This document shows, piece by piece, positions 25,233 through 35,148 of a stretch of DNA of 58,112 nucleotides. The DNA comes from Gallionellales bacterium RIFCSPLOWO2_02_FULL_59_110. Its GTDB lineage: Bacteria; Pseudomonadota; Gammaproteobacteria; Burkholderiales; Gallionellaceae. The first letter of the stretch is position 1, and every line of letters begins with the position of its first letter. A program made the position numbers and the translations under genes. The notes below the pieces were generated by a model. The model made no database searches. It worked only from the letters and a program-made list of their open reading frames with translations, and had not been told where the DNA came from. The stretch is from positions 1-58,112 of the forward strand of contig MGXA01000023.1 in NCBI GenBank assembly GCA_001801215.1, read 5' to 3'.

Positions 25233-25825
25233 AGCGATTGCAGGCAGGGATGCTGGCTGGGTGCGCGCTGCTGCTGTGTGCGGCGACGGTCGGCGCCGCA
25301 ACGAAAACCGCCACGGCGATCTTTGCCGGCGGCTGTTTCTGGTGCATCGAGGCGGATTTTGAAAAGCTGCCCGGCGTGATCGCAGTCGAGTCGGGTTACA
25401 CCGGCGGAACCCTGCACAATCCGACCTATGACCAAGTGAGCAAAGGCGGCACCGGACATACGGAAGCGGTGCGCGTATCTTACGATCCGCAACAGGTCGG
25501 CTACGAAAAATTGCTCGACTATTTCTGGCGGCATATCGACCCGACGGTGCGCGACCGGCAATTCTGCGACGTCGGCTCGCAGTACCGCAGCGGAATCTAT
25601 TTCCAGAACGAAGCGGAACAGAAGCTGGCGCGCGCCAGCAAGGCGGTTCTGGAAGAAAGCGGCCGCTTCGCCAGCATCCACACCGAGGTCGAAGCGGCCG
25701 GGGTGTTCTACCCCGCCGAGGAGTATCACCAGGATTATTACAAGAAAAACCCGGTCCGCTACCAATACTATCGCTACAATTGCGGGCGCGATGCGCGGAT
25801 CAAGGCCTTGTGGGGTACGCCCTAA
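25229..25825 (+). CDS. msrA: Exported peptide-methionine (S)-S-oxide reductase
   Basis: The product is 198 residues. A signal peptide (MKRLQAGMLAGCALLLCAAT, cleavage near VGA-AT) precedes the MsrA domain. That domain has the catalytic GGCFWCIEADFEK, the GYTGGTLHNPTYDQV substrate loop, and DPTVRDRQFCDVGSQYRSGI (short part: QFCDVGSQYRSG). A downstream Cys in YNCGRDARI may recycle the enzyme. It is coupled to msrB by a 4-bp overlap. A periplasmic MsrB/MsrA pair suggests exposure to oxidants or reactive chlorine. Confidence 0.93.
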   Translation: MKRLQAGMLAGCALLLCAATVGAATKTATAIFAGGCFWCIEADFEKLPGVIAVESGYTGGTLHNPTYDQVSKGGTGHTEAVRVSYDPQQVGYEKLLDYFWRHIDPTVRDRQFCDVGSQYRSGIYFQNEAEQKLARASKAVLEESGRFASIHTEVEAAGVFYPAEEYHQDYYKKNPVRYQYYRYNCGRDARIKALWGTP

Positions 25826-25933
25826 AAGTCCCGCTGACCGGCCCGCTCGACGAACACGGACAGGCAACTCGCGCAATGGCAAAACCTGTCCGGCATCCCC
25901 TTTGCCGATTTCTTTCGCTTTGCCGGGAGCACC

Positions 25934-27457
25934 ATGATGGCCAATCGGTTCACACAGTGGCTGCAACGCCGCCGCGCGTATGACAGATGGCGGCGCCCGG
26001 TACGCTTCGAGCGCAACCTGATCGTGATCGGCGGCGGCGCGGCGGGGCTGGTGGCGGCCTATATCGCGGCGGCGGTGAAAGCCAAAGTCACCCTGGTCGA
26101 GGCGCACAAAATGGGCGGGGATTGCCTCAACTATGGTTGCGTGCCGAGCAAGGCGCTGATCCGGAGCGCGAAGCTGGCGCACCAGATGCGCCACGGCGAG
26201 CGCTACTGGCTGAACTCAAACCCGCCCGATTTCAGTTTCCGCAAAGTGATGGCGCGCGTGCAGGAAGTGATCCGCACGGTCGCGCCGCATGACAGCGTGG
26301 AGCGCTACACCGGGCTGGGCGTGGAGGTGCTGCAAGGCCATGCGCGCATCGCCGATCCGTGGACGGTCGAAATCAAGCTTGCCGACGGCACGACGCAGAC
26401 GCGCACCACGCGCAGCATCGTCATCGCCACCGGCGCGCGTCCGTTCGTGCCGCCGCTGCCAGGGCTGGAGGAGGTCGGCTACGTCACCAGCGATACCCTG
26501 TGGGAGGAATTCGCCAAACTGGATGAAGCGCCCAAACGGCTGGTGGTGCTGGGCGGCGGCCCGATCGGCTGCGAGCTGGCGCAGAGTTTTGCACGGCTCG
26601 GTTCGGGCGTGATCCAGATCGAGATGGCACCGCGCATCATGATCCGCGAAGACGAAGAGGTCTCGGAACTGGCGCGCGCCGCGCTCGCCGCCGACGGCGT
26701 GGAAATGTTGACCGGCCACAAGGCGGTGCGCTGCGAAAAAGAGGGCGAGCGCAAATACATCGTGGTCGAGCATGACGGCCAGACCCGCCGCATCGAGTTC
26801 GACGCGCTGATTGCGGCAGTCGGTCGCAGCGCGCGGCTGAAAGGCTTCGGGCTGGAGGAGCTGGGCATCCCGACCCAGCGCACCGTCACCACCAACGAAT
26901 ATCTGGAGACGCTGTACCCGAACATCTATGCCGCAGGCGATGTGGCCGGGCCGTACCAGTTCACCCACACCGCCTCGCATCAGGCCTGGTATGCGGCGGT
27001 GAACGCGCTGTTCGGTGACTTCAAACGCTTCAAGGCGGACTATTCCGTCATCCCCTGGTCCACCTTCATCGACCCGGAAGTGGCGCGCGTCGGCCTCAAC
27101 GAGCAGGAAGCGCGCGAGCAGGGCATCGCCCATGAAGTGACGAGATACGGCATCGAAGACCTCGACCGCGCCATCGCCGACGGCAGCGCGCACGGCTTCG
27201 TCAAGGTGCTGACCGTGCCGGGCAAAGACAGGATACTCGGCGTGACCATCGTCGGCGAACATGCGGGCGACCTGCTGGCGGAGTTCGTGCTGGCGATGAA
27301 GCACGGGCTGGGGCTGAACAAGATACTCGGCACTATCCACATCTACCCGACGCTGGCGGAGGCGAACAAATACGTAGCCGGGGAATGGAAGCGCGCCCAC
27401 GCGCCACAGAACGTGCTGGTCTGGCTGGAACGCTACCATGCCTGGAAGCGCGGCTGA
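25934..27457 (+). CDS. MerA/Lpd-like pyridine nucleotide-disulfide oxidoreductase
   Basis: The product is 507 residues. The FAD-binding GGGAAGLVAAYIAAA (about 33-47), redox-active disulfide GGDCLNYGCVPSKALI (about 66-81), NAD-binding VLGGGPIGCELAQSF (about 200) and the C-terminal dimerisation domain with HIYPTLAEANKY are all present. The C-terminal His-x4-Glu pair of Lpd is replaced by a YPTLAEA region, as in MerA-like proteins without the mercury-binding CC tail. The physiological substrate is unknown. Relatives are often fused to an N-terminal TVP38/TMEM64 membrane domain. Here an open stretch continues about 30 codons upstream of ATG 25934 without a start, so a lost or frameshifted N-terminus is possible. 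Confidence 0.75.
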   Translation: MMANRFTQWLQRRRAYDRWRRPVRFERNLIVIGGGAAGLVAAYIAAAVKAKVTLVEAHKMGGDCLNYGCVPSKALIRSAKLAHQMRHGERYWLNSNPPDFSFRKVMARVQEVIRTVAPHDSVERYTGLGVEVLQGHARIADPWTVEIKLADGTTQTRTTRSIVIATGARPFVPPLPGLEEVGYVTSDTLWEEFAKLDEAPKRLVVLGGGPIGCELAQSFARLGSGVIQIEMAPRIMIREDEEVSELARAALAADGVEMLTGHKAVRCEKEGERKYIVVEHDGQTRRIEFDALIAAVGRSARLKGFGLEELGIPTQRTVTTNEYLETLYPNIYAAGDVAGPYQFTHTASHQAWYAAVNALFGDFKRFKADYSVIPWSTFIDPEVARVGLNEQEAREQGIAHEVTRYGIEDLDRAIADGSAHGFVKVLTVPGKDRILGVTIVGEHAGDLLAEFVLAMKHGLGLNKILGTIHIYPTLAEANKYVAGEWKRAHAPQNVLVWLERYHAWKRG

Positions 27458-27581
27458 GCCGACGCGCATGATGGAATGCCGCAAGCCGCGAGTATTCGCC
27501 TGGCCGCATGACGGGCTGCGGACAATAGGGGAAGAGCTGCTGCTAATATCCGGCATAACCTGACCCGGTTGAGGAGGTTCC

Positions 27582-28454
27582 ATGAGTTTCGAGCAGTTCG
27601 TGCTGGACTATGAACAGGCCATCCGGCTCGCTTCGTTTTTTGGCGTATTGGCCGTGATCGGCCTGTGGGAGCTTGCGGCTCCCCGGCGCGCGTTGACCGT
27701 GTCCAAGGCGCTGCGCTGGGCGGCCAACCTCGGCATCGTCGCCCTCGACACTGTGCTGTTGCGGCTGCTCTTCCCGCTGGCCGGGGCGGGTGTTGCGGCG
27801 TTTTGCGCGGCGAACGGCTGGGGGCTGCTCAACCATTTTCAGGTGCCTTTCGTGATCGCCGTGCCGCTGGCGGTGATCGCGCTGGATTTCGTCATCTGGT
27901 TGCAGCATGTCATTTTCCATGCCGTGCCGGCTCTGTGGCGCGTACACCGGGTACACCACGCCGATCCAGATTACGACGTGACCACCGGGGCGCGCTTCCA
28001 TCCCATCGAGATCATTCTGTCCATGCTGATCAAGTTCGCCGCCATCGCCGTGTTCGGGTTGCCGGTGGCGGGTGTGGTGATCTTCGAGGTGCTGCTCAAC
28101 GCCACTTCCATGTTCAATCACGGCAACCTGCACCTGCCGGCGGGTCTGGACCGGGTGTTGCGCTGGTTCGTGGTTACGCCGGACATGCACCGGGTACACC
28201 ACTCCATCGAAGACGACGAGGCCAACTCCAACTTCGGTTTCAATCTGCCGTGGTGGGATCGCCTGTTCGGCACCTACCGCGATCAGCCGCGCGCCGGGCA
28301 TGTGGGCATGACCATCGGTATCCGCGACCATCGCGACCCGCGCGAAGTGGCGCGCCTGCCCGGTATGCTGCTGTTGCCCTTCCGGGGCGAGGTCACGGAC
28401 TACGCCATCAACCGGCGCAATTATTCCGGCGGGACGAAGGCGCGCAAGGAATGA
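27582..28454 (+). CDS. Sterol desaturase / fatty acid hydroxylase family membrane protein
   Basis: The product is 290 residues. Four or so hydrophobic helices (about 15-35, 45-70, 80-105, 145-170) and the di-iron histidine boxes are visible: QHVIFH, HRVHHADPDYD, FNHGNLHLP and MHRVHHS (about residues 107-210). The box pattern identifies the fatty acid hydroxylase superfamily, which hydroxylates or desaturates lipids using oxygen. The substrate is not predictable. GAGGAGG precedes the ATG. It is followed by a family A palindrome. Confidence 0.85.
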   Translation: MSFEQFVLDYEQAIRLASFFGVLAVIGLWELAAPRRALTVSKALRWAANLGIVALDTVLLRLLFPLAGAGVAAFCAANGWGLLNHFQVPFVIAVPLAVIALDFVIWLQHVIFHAVPALWRVHRVHHADPDYDVTTGARFHPIEIILSMLIKFAAIAVFGLPVAGVVIFEVLLNATSMFNHGNLHLPAGLDRVLRWFVVTPDMHRVHHSIEDDEANSNFGFNLPWWDRLFGTYRDQPRAGHVGMTIGIRDHRDPREVARLPGMLLLPFRGEVTDYAINRRNYSGGTKARKE

Positions 28455-28484
28455 ACCTAAGCCGGACAAGCCGGAACCAAACGG

Positions 28485-28562
28485 GTAGCCCGGATGAAAC
28501 GCAGTGAAATCCGGGAACGGGTATGATGCCCCCGGATTCCGCTATCGCTGCATCCGGGCTAC
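28485..28562 (+). repeat. Dispersed palindromic repeat, family A, copy 3
   Basis: GTAGCCCGGATG...CATCCGGGCTAC ends are separated by AATCCGGGAA and CCCGGATTCCGCT blocks. It is almost the reverse complement of 2559-2633. It lies 30 bp after the hydroxylase gene. Confidence 0.8.
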
Positions 28563-28674
28563 AAACCCCGCAAGGCTCACCTTCGTTCAAACCCTTGCCA
28601 ATGCCAGATAAATGCAAAACTCTTGTCATGTTTTGACATCATTTGATCGGTAAGAGCACTAACGTGCTGCCGGC

Positions 28675-29190
28675 TCAATGCGGCAACTTTATTTTGAAGA
28701 CATCACCTATCGCTGCAATAATTTCCGGGCTGTCCCATTCGTAGGATCCGCGAACTTTTTCGAGCACCCGGCCATTTGCATCGACCAGAACGGTCAAGGG
28801 AATCGTATCGGCGCCCAGCATGTTTTCCAGGAACAGTTTGCTGTCGAGAAAATTTTCGAACGTAACCCCGGATTTCCTGATGAACGCCGCTGCCGCGCTG
28901 CCATTGTCGTCTGTTGAAATTCCGATCACATTGAATTGTTTTCCACCGTAGCGGCGGGCAAGCCGGTTCAGCGAACCCATTTCAGCGCGGCATGGGCCGC
29001 ACCAACTGGCCCAGACATTGATAATCAGGGGTTTTCCCTTGAAGTCTGAAAATTTTTTCGTGCTCCCGGAAAACCCGCGCAATGTGGCTTCGCGCAGATA
29101 TCCGCCAATCTCGACCTCGCCGGGCGTGCTCGCAAAAGCCGTTGCAGATATTCCCAAGAGGCAGGCAAAAACCAGGAAGATAATTTTCAT
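28675..29190 (-). CDS. TlpA-like exported thioredoxin-fold protein
   Basis: The product is 171 residues. A signal peptide (MKIIFLVFACLLGISATAFA) is followed by a thioredoxin fold with the active site WASWCGPCRAE (about residues 60-70) and the cis-proline in DTIPLTVLVD. In the family such proteins reduce or transfer disulfides in the periplasm, often for cytochrome c maturation. It lies downstream of pycB on the same strand with a 127-bp gap, so co-transcription is unclear. Confidence 0.85.
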   Translation of the reverse strand: MKIIFLVFACLLGISATAFASTPGEVEIGGYLREATLRGFSGSTKKFSDFKGKPLIINVWASWCGPCRAEMGSLNRLARRYGGKQFNVIGISTDDNGSAAAAFIRKSGVTFENFLDSKLFLENMLGADTIPLTVLVDANGRVLEKVRGSYEWDSPEIIAAIGDVFKIKLPH

Positions 29191-29317
29191 TTCGAAATTC
29201 GCCTATTCGTTGCGATGTCCTGCACCGACGGGGTAGGGCATCGGGGCGGAGTCAGGGCACCCGGCCTGCCCATCACGAACGGCCAGGCAGCGCGCCGCGC
29301 CGCTGGCGGGCGCAGAT

Positions 29318-31153
29318 TTATTGGATTTCGACCAAGGTTTCGTCCGGTGCCACGCTGTCGCCTTTCTTGACATGCACGCTGATGACGAAGCCGCCGATAG
29401 GGGCCTGGATTTCGTTTTCCATCTTCATGGCTTCGATCACCAGCACGCCATCACCCGCATCAACCTTGTCTCCGACCTTGACCTTGACATCGACAATGGT
29501 GCCGGGCATGGCGGTTGCCACGCAGCCCTCGTGGGATGGGCGCGGACGCCCCGAGTCTGCTGCCGTTGTGGCGGGTTTTTTCCTGCCGTTGCCCTTGCTG
29601 CTTGAAACTTCGATTTCGTTCAGGGTTTCGACAATGACTTCCTCCGAAATGCCGTCGACGGAAACGTAGAACGGGCGCTGGGCTTCGCCGTGGTGCCCGC
29701 TGCCGGTGAGCTTGATATGGAAGGTTTCGCCGTGCAGCGTTATCTTGAATTCATTGGGCGCATAGCGTTCTGAGGAGGGGGTGGCGGCTTCCTTGGGCAG
29801 CAATGGCTCGGGCTGGAGCGTGTTGGCATTGCGCTCTTGCAGGAAGGTTATGGCGATATCCGGAAACATGGCGTACGTGAGGACATCTTCCTCGCTCTTG
29901 GCCAAGTTTTCGCACTTGATCTTGAGCTTGTTCATCTCGTCTTCAAGCAAATCCGCAGGGCGGCAGGTTATGGTTTCCGCATCGCCGACGGCAAGTTTTT
30001 TGACCTGCCCGTTGATTTCGCCGGGCGCCTTGCCGTAGTGGCCGAGCAGGTAGTTCTTGACTTCATTGGTGACCGATTTGTAGCGCTCGCCGGTTAGCAC
30101 GTTCATCACGGCCTGCGTGCCGACGATTTGCGAGGTTGGCGTTACCAGCGGCGGGTAACCCAGGTCTTCGCGCACGCGCGGGATTTCGGCGAGCACTTCG
30201 TTTATGCGGTTGAGTGCGCCCAGTTCCTTGAGCTGGTTGGACATATTGGAGATCATGCCGCCAGGCACCTGGTTCACCAGCACGCGCGTGTCCACGCCGG
30301 TGTAGGGGCTTTCGAACTGCCAGTATTTCTGGCGCACTTCATAAAAATAGGCGGTGATTTCCTGTAGCGCGGCGAGGTCGATGCCGGTGTCGTAAGGTGT
30401 GCCTTGTAGCGCGGCAACGATGCTCTCGGTCGAGGAATGGCTGGCGCCTTCGCCGAAGGAGGAATTGCAGGTATCCAGGATGGTGGCGCCCGCTTCCACC
30501 CCCTTGAGAAAGCTCATGGCCGACAGGCCGGAGGTGGAGTGGCTGTGCAGGTGGATCGGCAGGCTGACGGCGGCGCGCAGCGCCTTGACCAGTTCGGTGG
30601 TCGCGTAAGGCGTGAGCAGGCCGGCCATGTCCTTGATGCACAGGGTATCGCAGCCCATGGCTTCCAGTTCGCACGCCAGTTCGACGAATTGTGGAATGCC
30701 ATGCACCGGGCTGGTGGTATAGCTGATGCAGCCTTCGGCATGTTTGCCGGCTTTCTTTACCGCTTCGACGGAGACTTGCACGTTGCGCAGGTCGTTCATC
30801 GCGTCGAAGATGCGGAACACGTCGATGCCGTTGCCCGCCGCCTTGGCGACGAAGGCGCGCACTACGTCATCGGGATAGTGGCGGTAGCCGAGCAGGTTCT
30901 GGCCGCGCAGCAGCATCTGGAGACGGCTGTTCGGCAATGCCTTGCGCAGTTTTCTGAGGCGCTCCCACGGGTCTTCTTTCAGGAAGCGCACGCAGGAGTC
31001 GAAGGTCGCGCCTCCCCAGGCTTCCAGCGTCCAGAAGCCGATGCTGTCCAGCTTGGGGCAGATGGGCAGCATGTCGTTGGTGCGCATGCGCGTTGCGATC
31101 ACGGATTGATGGCCATCGCGCAGAACCAGTTCGGAAATAAGGGTTTTTGCCAT
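29318..31153 (-). CDS. pycB: Pyruvate carboxylase subunit B (carboxyltransferase plus biotin carrier), OadA-like
   Basis: The product is 611 residues. The HMGL-like carboxyltransferase barrel begins LRDGHQSVIATRMRT. The metal ligands lie in the HLHSHSTSGLSAM region. The conserved carboxylase domain (about 300-480) and a C-terminal biotinyl domain with the lysine in VIEAMKMENEI (about residue 577) follow. With PycA it forms oxaloacetate from pyruvate. The same two-subunit family includes the 2-oxoglutarate carboxylase (CfiAB) of Hydrogenobacter, so the keto acid must be tested. There is no sodium-pump beta or gamma subunit nearby, which argues against oxaloacetate decarboxylase. It lies 23 bp after pycA. 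Confidence 0.85.
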   Translation of the reverse strand: MAKTLISELVLRDGHQSVIATRMRTNDMLPICPKLDSIGFWTLEAWGGATFDSCVRFLKEDPWERLRKLRKALPNSRLQMLLRGQNLLGYRHYPDDVVRAFVAKAAGNGIDVFRIFDAMNDLRNVQVSVEAVKKAGKHAEGCISYTTSPVHGIPQFVELACELEAMGCDTLCIKDMAGLLTPYATTELVKALRAAVSLPIHLHSHSTSGLSAMSFLKGVEAGATILDTCNSSFGEGASHSSTESIVAALQGTPYDTGIDLAALQEITAYFYEVRQKYWQFESPYTGVDTRVLVNQVPGGMISNMSNQLKELGALNRINEVLAEIPRVREDLGYPPLVTPTSQIVGTQAVMNVLTGERYKSVTNEVKNYLLGHYGKAPGEINGQVKKLAVGDAETITCRPADLLEDEMNKLKIKCENLAKSEEDVLTYAMFPDIAITFLQERNANTLQPEPLLPKEAATPSSERYAPNEFKITLHGETFHIKLTGSGHHGEAQRPFYVSVDGISEEVIVETLNEIEVSSSKGNGRKKPATTAADSGRPRPSHEGCVATAMPGTIVDVKVKVGDKVDAGDGVLVIEAMKMENEIQAPIGGFVISVHVKKGDSVAPDETLVEIQ

Positions 31154-31176
31154 AATATTCTTGCTAGTAGAGTTGA

Positions 31177-32595
31177 TTAAATACCTTCATGGGCCGCTAT
31201 GGCGGCTGAAATGGCGGCCGCTCTCAGTTCCGGCGGAATTTTTGTGGTGTAATTGATCAACTCCGGGTGGGACTCTACAAACCCGGTATTGAAGTTCGCA
31301 TTCCTGAAGTCGGGGTGCTTCAATATTTCCAGATAATACGGAATGGTCGTTTTTACGCCATAAATCGCCATATCGTTAAGCGTCCGGCTACCGCGCGCAA
31401 TGACGTCTTCCCAGGTGAGCGCCCAGACGGTGAGTTTGGAACACATCGAGTCGAAATAGGGCGGGATTACATAGCCGCTGTAGATCGCGGCGTCGCTACG
31501 GACGCCGGGGCCGCCCGGCGCGTAGTAGCGGGTGATTTTGCCGAAGCTCGGCAAAAAGCCGTTTTTGGGGTCTTCCGCGTTGATGCGGAACTCCATGGCA
31601 TAGCCGCGAAACCCGACATCTTTCTGTTTGTATTGCAGTTCGAGGCCGTCGGCGATGCGGATCTGCTCCTGCACGATGTCGATGCCGGTAATGGTCTCCG
31701 TCACGGTGTGTTCGACCTGGATGCGGGTATTCATTTCCATGAAATAGAAATTGTTGTCCTGGTCGAGCAGGAATTCGACGGTGCCCGCATTTTCATAGCA
31801 CACGGCGCGGCTTGCCTTGACGGCCAGGTCGCCGATGTATTCGCGCTGTTCGGATGTGATCTGCGGCGACGGGGCAATCTCGATCAGTTTCTGGTTGCGG
31901 CGCTGGATGGAGCAGTCGCGTTCGAACAGGTGGATCATGTTGCCGTGACTGTCGCCCAGCACCTGCACTTCGATGTGACGCGGGTTGACCACGCATTTTT
32001 CCATGAACACTTCCGGCTGGCCAAAGGCCTTGTTGGCCTCTGAAATTACGCGCTCGTAGTTGCTGAGCAGGTCTTTATCGCTGTCGCAACGGCGGATGCC
32101 GCGTCCGCCGCCGCCATTGGTGGCCTTGAGCATTACCGGATAGCCGATTTTGTTTGCCAGTACGCGCGCTTCTTCGACATCGGCGAGGTTGCCGTCACTG
32201 CCCGGCACACACGGGATGCCGGCGGCTATCATCGCTTTTCGAGCCTGGACTTTATCGCCCATCTGGCGAATGACATTTGCTTTCGGGCCGATGAATTTAA
32301 TGTCGCGACGCGCGCAAATTGCCGCCAGTTCGGGGTTTTCCGCAAGAAAGCCATAACCCGGATGCAGCGCATCGCATCCAGAGGTTGCCGCGATATTGAC
32401 GATGTTATGGGCGTTAAGATAGCCGTTAACCGGCTCGGAACCGAGATGGTAGGCTTCATCCGCTTTCTTTACGTGCAGCGCATGACGGTCAGCATCCGTA
32501 TAGATGGCGACCGACTTGATGCCCATTTCCGAGCAAGCGCGCACAATGCGAACCGCAATTTCACCGCGGTTGGCGACGAGTATTTTTGTAATCAC
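31177..32595 (-). CDS. pycA: Pyruvate carboxylase subunit A (biotin carboxylase)
   Basis: The product is 472 residues. The biotin carboxylase N-domain (ILVANRGEIAVRIVRACSEM) leads into an ATP-grasp region with the glycine loop KATNGGGGRGIR (about 160-171). Metal-binding EFLLDQDNNFYFMEMNTRIQVEHTVTE (short part: FMEMNTRIQVEHTV) comes next, then the C-terminal B-domain. It carboxylates the biotin of PycB at the cost of ATP. A separate subunit adjacent to pycB, with no acetyl-CoA carboxylase accB, supports a pyruvate carboxylase rather than AccC role. The promoter at 32694-32723 lies about 95 bp upstream. Confidence 0.88.
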   Translation of the reverse strand: MITKILVANRGEIAVRIVRACSEMGIKSVAIYTDADRHALHVKKADEAYHLGSEPVNGYLNAHNIVNIAATSGCDALHPGYGFLAENPELAAICARRDIKFIGPKANVIRQMGDKVQARKAMIAAGIPCVPGSDGNLADVEEARVLANKIGYPVMLKATNGGGGRGIRRCDSDKDLLSNYERVISEANKAFGQPEVFMEKCVVNPRHIEVQVLGDSHGNMIHLFERDCSIQRRNQKLIEIAPSPQITSEQREYIGDLAVKASRAVCYENAGTVEFLLDQDNNFYFMEMNTRIQVEHTVTETITGIDIVQEQIRIADGLELQYKQKDVGFRGYAMEFRINAEDPKNGFLPSFGKITRYYAPGGPGVRSDAAIYSGYVIPPYFDSMCSKLTVWALTWEDVIARGSRTLNDMAIYGVKTTIPYYLEILKHPDFRNANFNTGFVESHPELINYTTKIPPELRAAAISAAIAAHEGI

Positions 32596-32693
32596 AAATT
32601 ATCCTGAATCCGGCTAAATGCGGGGTGTTTGGCCGGGCGATAGTTGGGTTGCATGTTTCTGCCCGGCGGGTTTTAACCAGGCCCGAGTCCCGC

Positions 32694-32723
32694 ATTATAG
32701 CGGCATCGTCCCGCCATGCTCAA
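32694..32723 (-). promoter_or_regulatory. Promoter for pycAB on the minus strand
   Basis: Minus-strand TTGAGC (32718-32723), an 18-bp spacer and a consensus TATAAT (32694-32699) give an expected start near 32687. The rest of the 32596-32927 gap shows no gene or clear signal, and the opposite-strand ABC gene has only a weak TATAAG-like box near 32875. Confidence 0.55.
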
Positions 32724-32891
32724 TGGGAAATCTAATCGGGGTTCTGATCGGCACGGAATTTGTGAGCCGAAACATCGAGGGAAAATCGGTATGCGGGTCG
32801 GCAAACCGGATTCTGCACCTACCTTGAGCGGCAAGGAAAAGGGCATTCTTCGTCAAATCGGTCTGGAGTTATGCTATAAGGCCATGGATAA

Positions 32892-33710
<819 letters not shown>

Positions 33711-33729
33711 TACCGCAGCAGCATTGCGC

Positions 33730-34383
33730 ATGAATTTCCTCGACATTATTGTGCTGTTAACGCAGGGTGTGGGTTATACCGTTATGGTCACCCTGGCATG
33801 CAGCGCCACAGGCCTGTTGGTGGGGCTTGTGGCGGCCGGCATGCGCCGGCTTGCCTGGTTTGGCGTAATACCTCTGCTCGACGGTTTTACCTATGTCTTT
33901 CGCGGCATCCCTGTATTGGTGCTGCTCTTCCTCGTCTATTTCGGTTTGCCGGGAATCGGCATAAAGGTTCCGCCTCTGCTGGCGATGATGTTGAGCCTCG
34001 GACTTATTGCCGGAGCCTATCTTGCCGAAGTTTTTCGTGGTGCATTGGATTCGGTCGATGCGGGGGAGATTCTTGCCGCGCAGGCGATGGGCATGACCCG
34101 GCTGCAAATTCTGGCTTACATCGAATTCCCGCAAATGCTGCGTTTTGCCGTGCCGGGGATGGTGAACGAGTTCACCACCGTGCTGAAATACTCACCGTTT
34201 GCCTATACCGTGGGTATTCCGGAAATCACCAAGCAAGCCATGACGCTCGCATCGACTACCCTGCGCGGCATCGAGGTTTATCTTGCGGTAGGCGTTTTGT
34301 ACTTCGCCATTTACCGCATCCTGCTTATTGGCGTGCAATGGCTGGAGCGGCGTTATCGTGTTCCCGGCATCGGGTTGGCATAG
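33730..34383 (+). CDS. Amino acid ABC transporter permease 1
   Basis: The product is 217 residues with about five membrane helices. The HisM-type motif lies in RGIPVLVLLFLVYFGLPGIG. The EAA loop region is GAYLAEVFRGALDSVDAGEILAAQAMGM. It pairs with the second permease (35145-35819), which it resembles in length and layout. ATG 33730 was chosen over the earlier TTG 33724. It lies 19 bp after the substrate-binding protein. Confidence 0.88.
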   Translation: MNFLDIIVLLTQGVGYTVMVTLACSATGLLVGLVAAGMRRLAWFGVIPLLDGFTYVFRGIPVLVLLFLVYFGLPGIGIKVPPLLAMMLSLGLIAGAYLAEVFRGALDSVDAGEILAAQAMGMTRLQILAYIEFPQMLRFAVPGMVNEFTTVLKYSPFAYTVGIPEITKQAMTLASTTLRGIEVYLAVGVLYFAIYRILLIGVQWLERRYRVPGIGLA

Positions 34384-34410
34384 GCTTGAAAAGAATCCTG
34401 TGGAGCTGAT

Positions 34411-35148
34411 ATGGCATTAATCGAGATTCGCGATCTGGTGAAGAAGTTCGACCGGCAAGTCGTGCTGGACGGCATCAATCTGGACGTGGTCGAGGGAGAG
34501 GTCAAAGTCGTGATGGGCACGTCGGGTTGCGGCAAATCGACTTTGCTGCGCTGCATCAACCGGCTTGTAGAGCCCAGTTCCGGCACGATTCATTTTCGCG
34601 GCCAGGACATAACCGGCCACGGCGTCGATGTGCGCGCCTTGCGGCAAAGCATCGGGTTCGTTTTCCAGCAATTTGCCCTGTATCGGCATCTCACCGTGCT
34701 CGACAATGTCACGCTCGCCTTGCGCAAGTTGCGCGGCATGAGCCGCGCCGAGGCAGAAGAAAAAGCCTTGCACGAACTGGCGCGCCTGGATATGGCCGAT
34801 CATCGCGACAAATATCCCGCGCAAACTTCGGGCGGACAGAAGCAGCGCGCCGCGCTGGCGCGCGCGCTGGCCATGGACCCTGCCGTCGTGGTTCTGGATG
34901 AGCCTACCTCGGCGCTCGATCCGGTGATGTCGCGCGAAGTGGCGCAGTTGATCGACCGGTTGCACCGCGAAAACGTCACCATGCTTTGCGTGACCCACGA
35001 TTTGTTGCTGGCCGGTTCCATTGCCGACCGGGTCACTTTTCTCGACAAGGGGGTGATCCGGGCCGAAGACACCATCGCGCATTTATCGAAACATCACCCC
35101 GACGAACAAGTGCGCGCTTTTTTCGGCTGCGAGGAAAACGCCAGATGA
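34411..35148 (+). CDS. Amino acid ABC transporter ATP-binding protein
   Basis: The product is 245 residues. It has Walker A GTSGCGKST (about 35-43), Q-loop VFQQFALYRHLTVLDN, signature SGGQKQRAALARALAMDP, Walker B VVVLDEPTSALDP and the switch His in LCVTHD. All ATPase motifs are intact. It powers the transporter of the flanking permeases. Its TGA overlaps the start of the second permease (ATGA). Confidence 0.92.
   Translation: MALIEIRDLVKKFDRQVVLDGINLDVVEGEVKVVMGTSGCGKSTLLRCINRLVEPSSGTIHFRGQDITGHGVDVRALRQSIGFVFQQFALYRHLTVLDNVTLALRKLRGMSRAEAEEKALHELARLDMADHRDKYPAQTSGGQKQRAALARALAMDPAVVVLDEPTSALDPVMSREVAQLIDRLHRENVTMLCVTHDLLLAGSIADRVTFLDKGVIRAEDTIAHLSKHHPDEQVRAFFGCEENAR

Noticed and set aside
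29318-32595. Sodium-pumping oxaloacetate decarboxylase
   Set aside because: No beta (OadB) or gamma subunit is present, and a biotin carboxylase subunit is encoded next to the carboxyltransferase.
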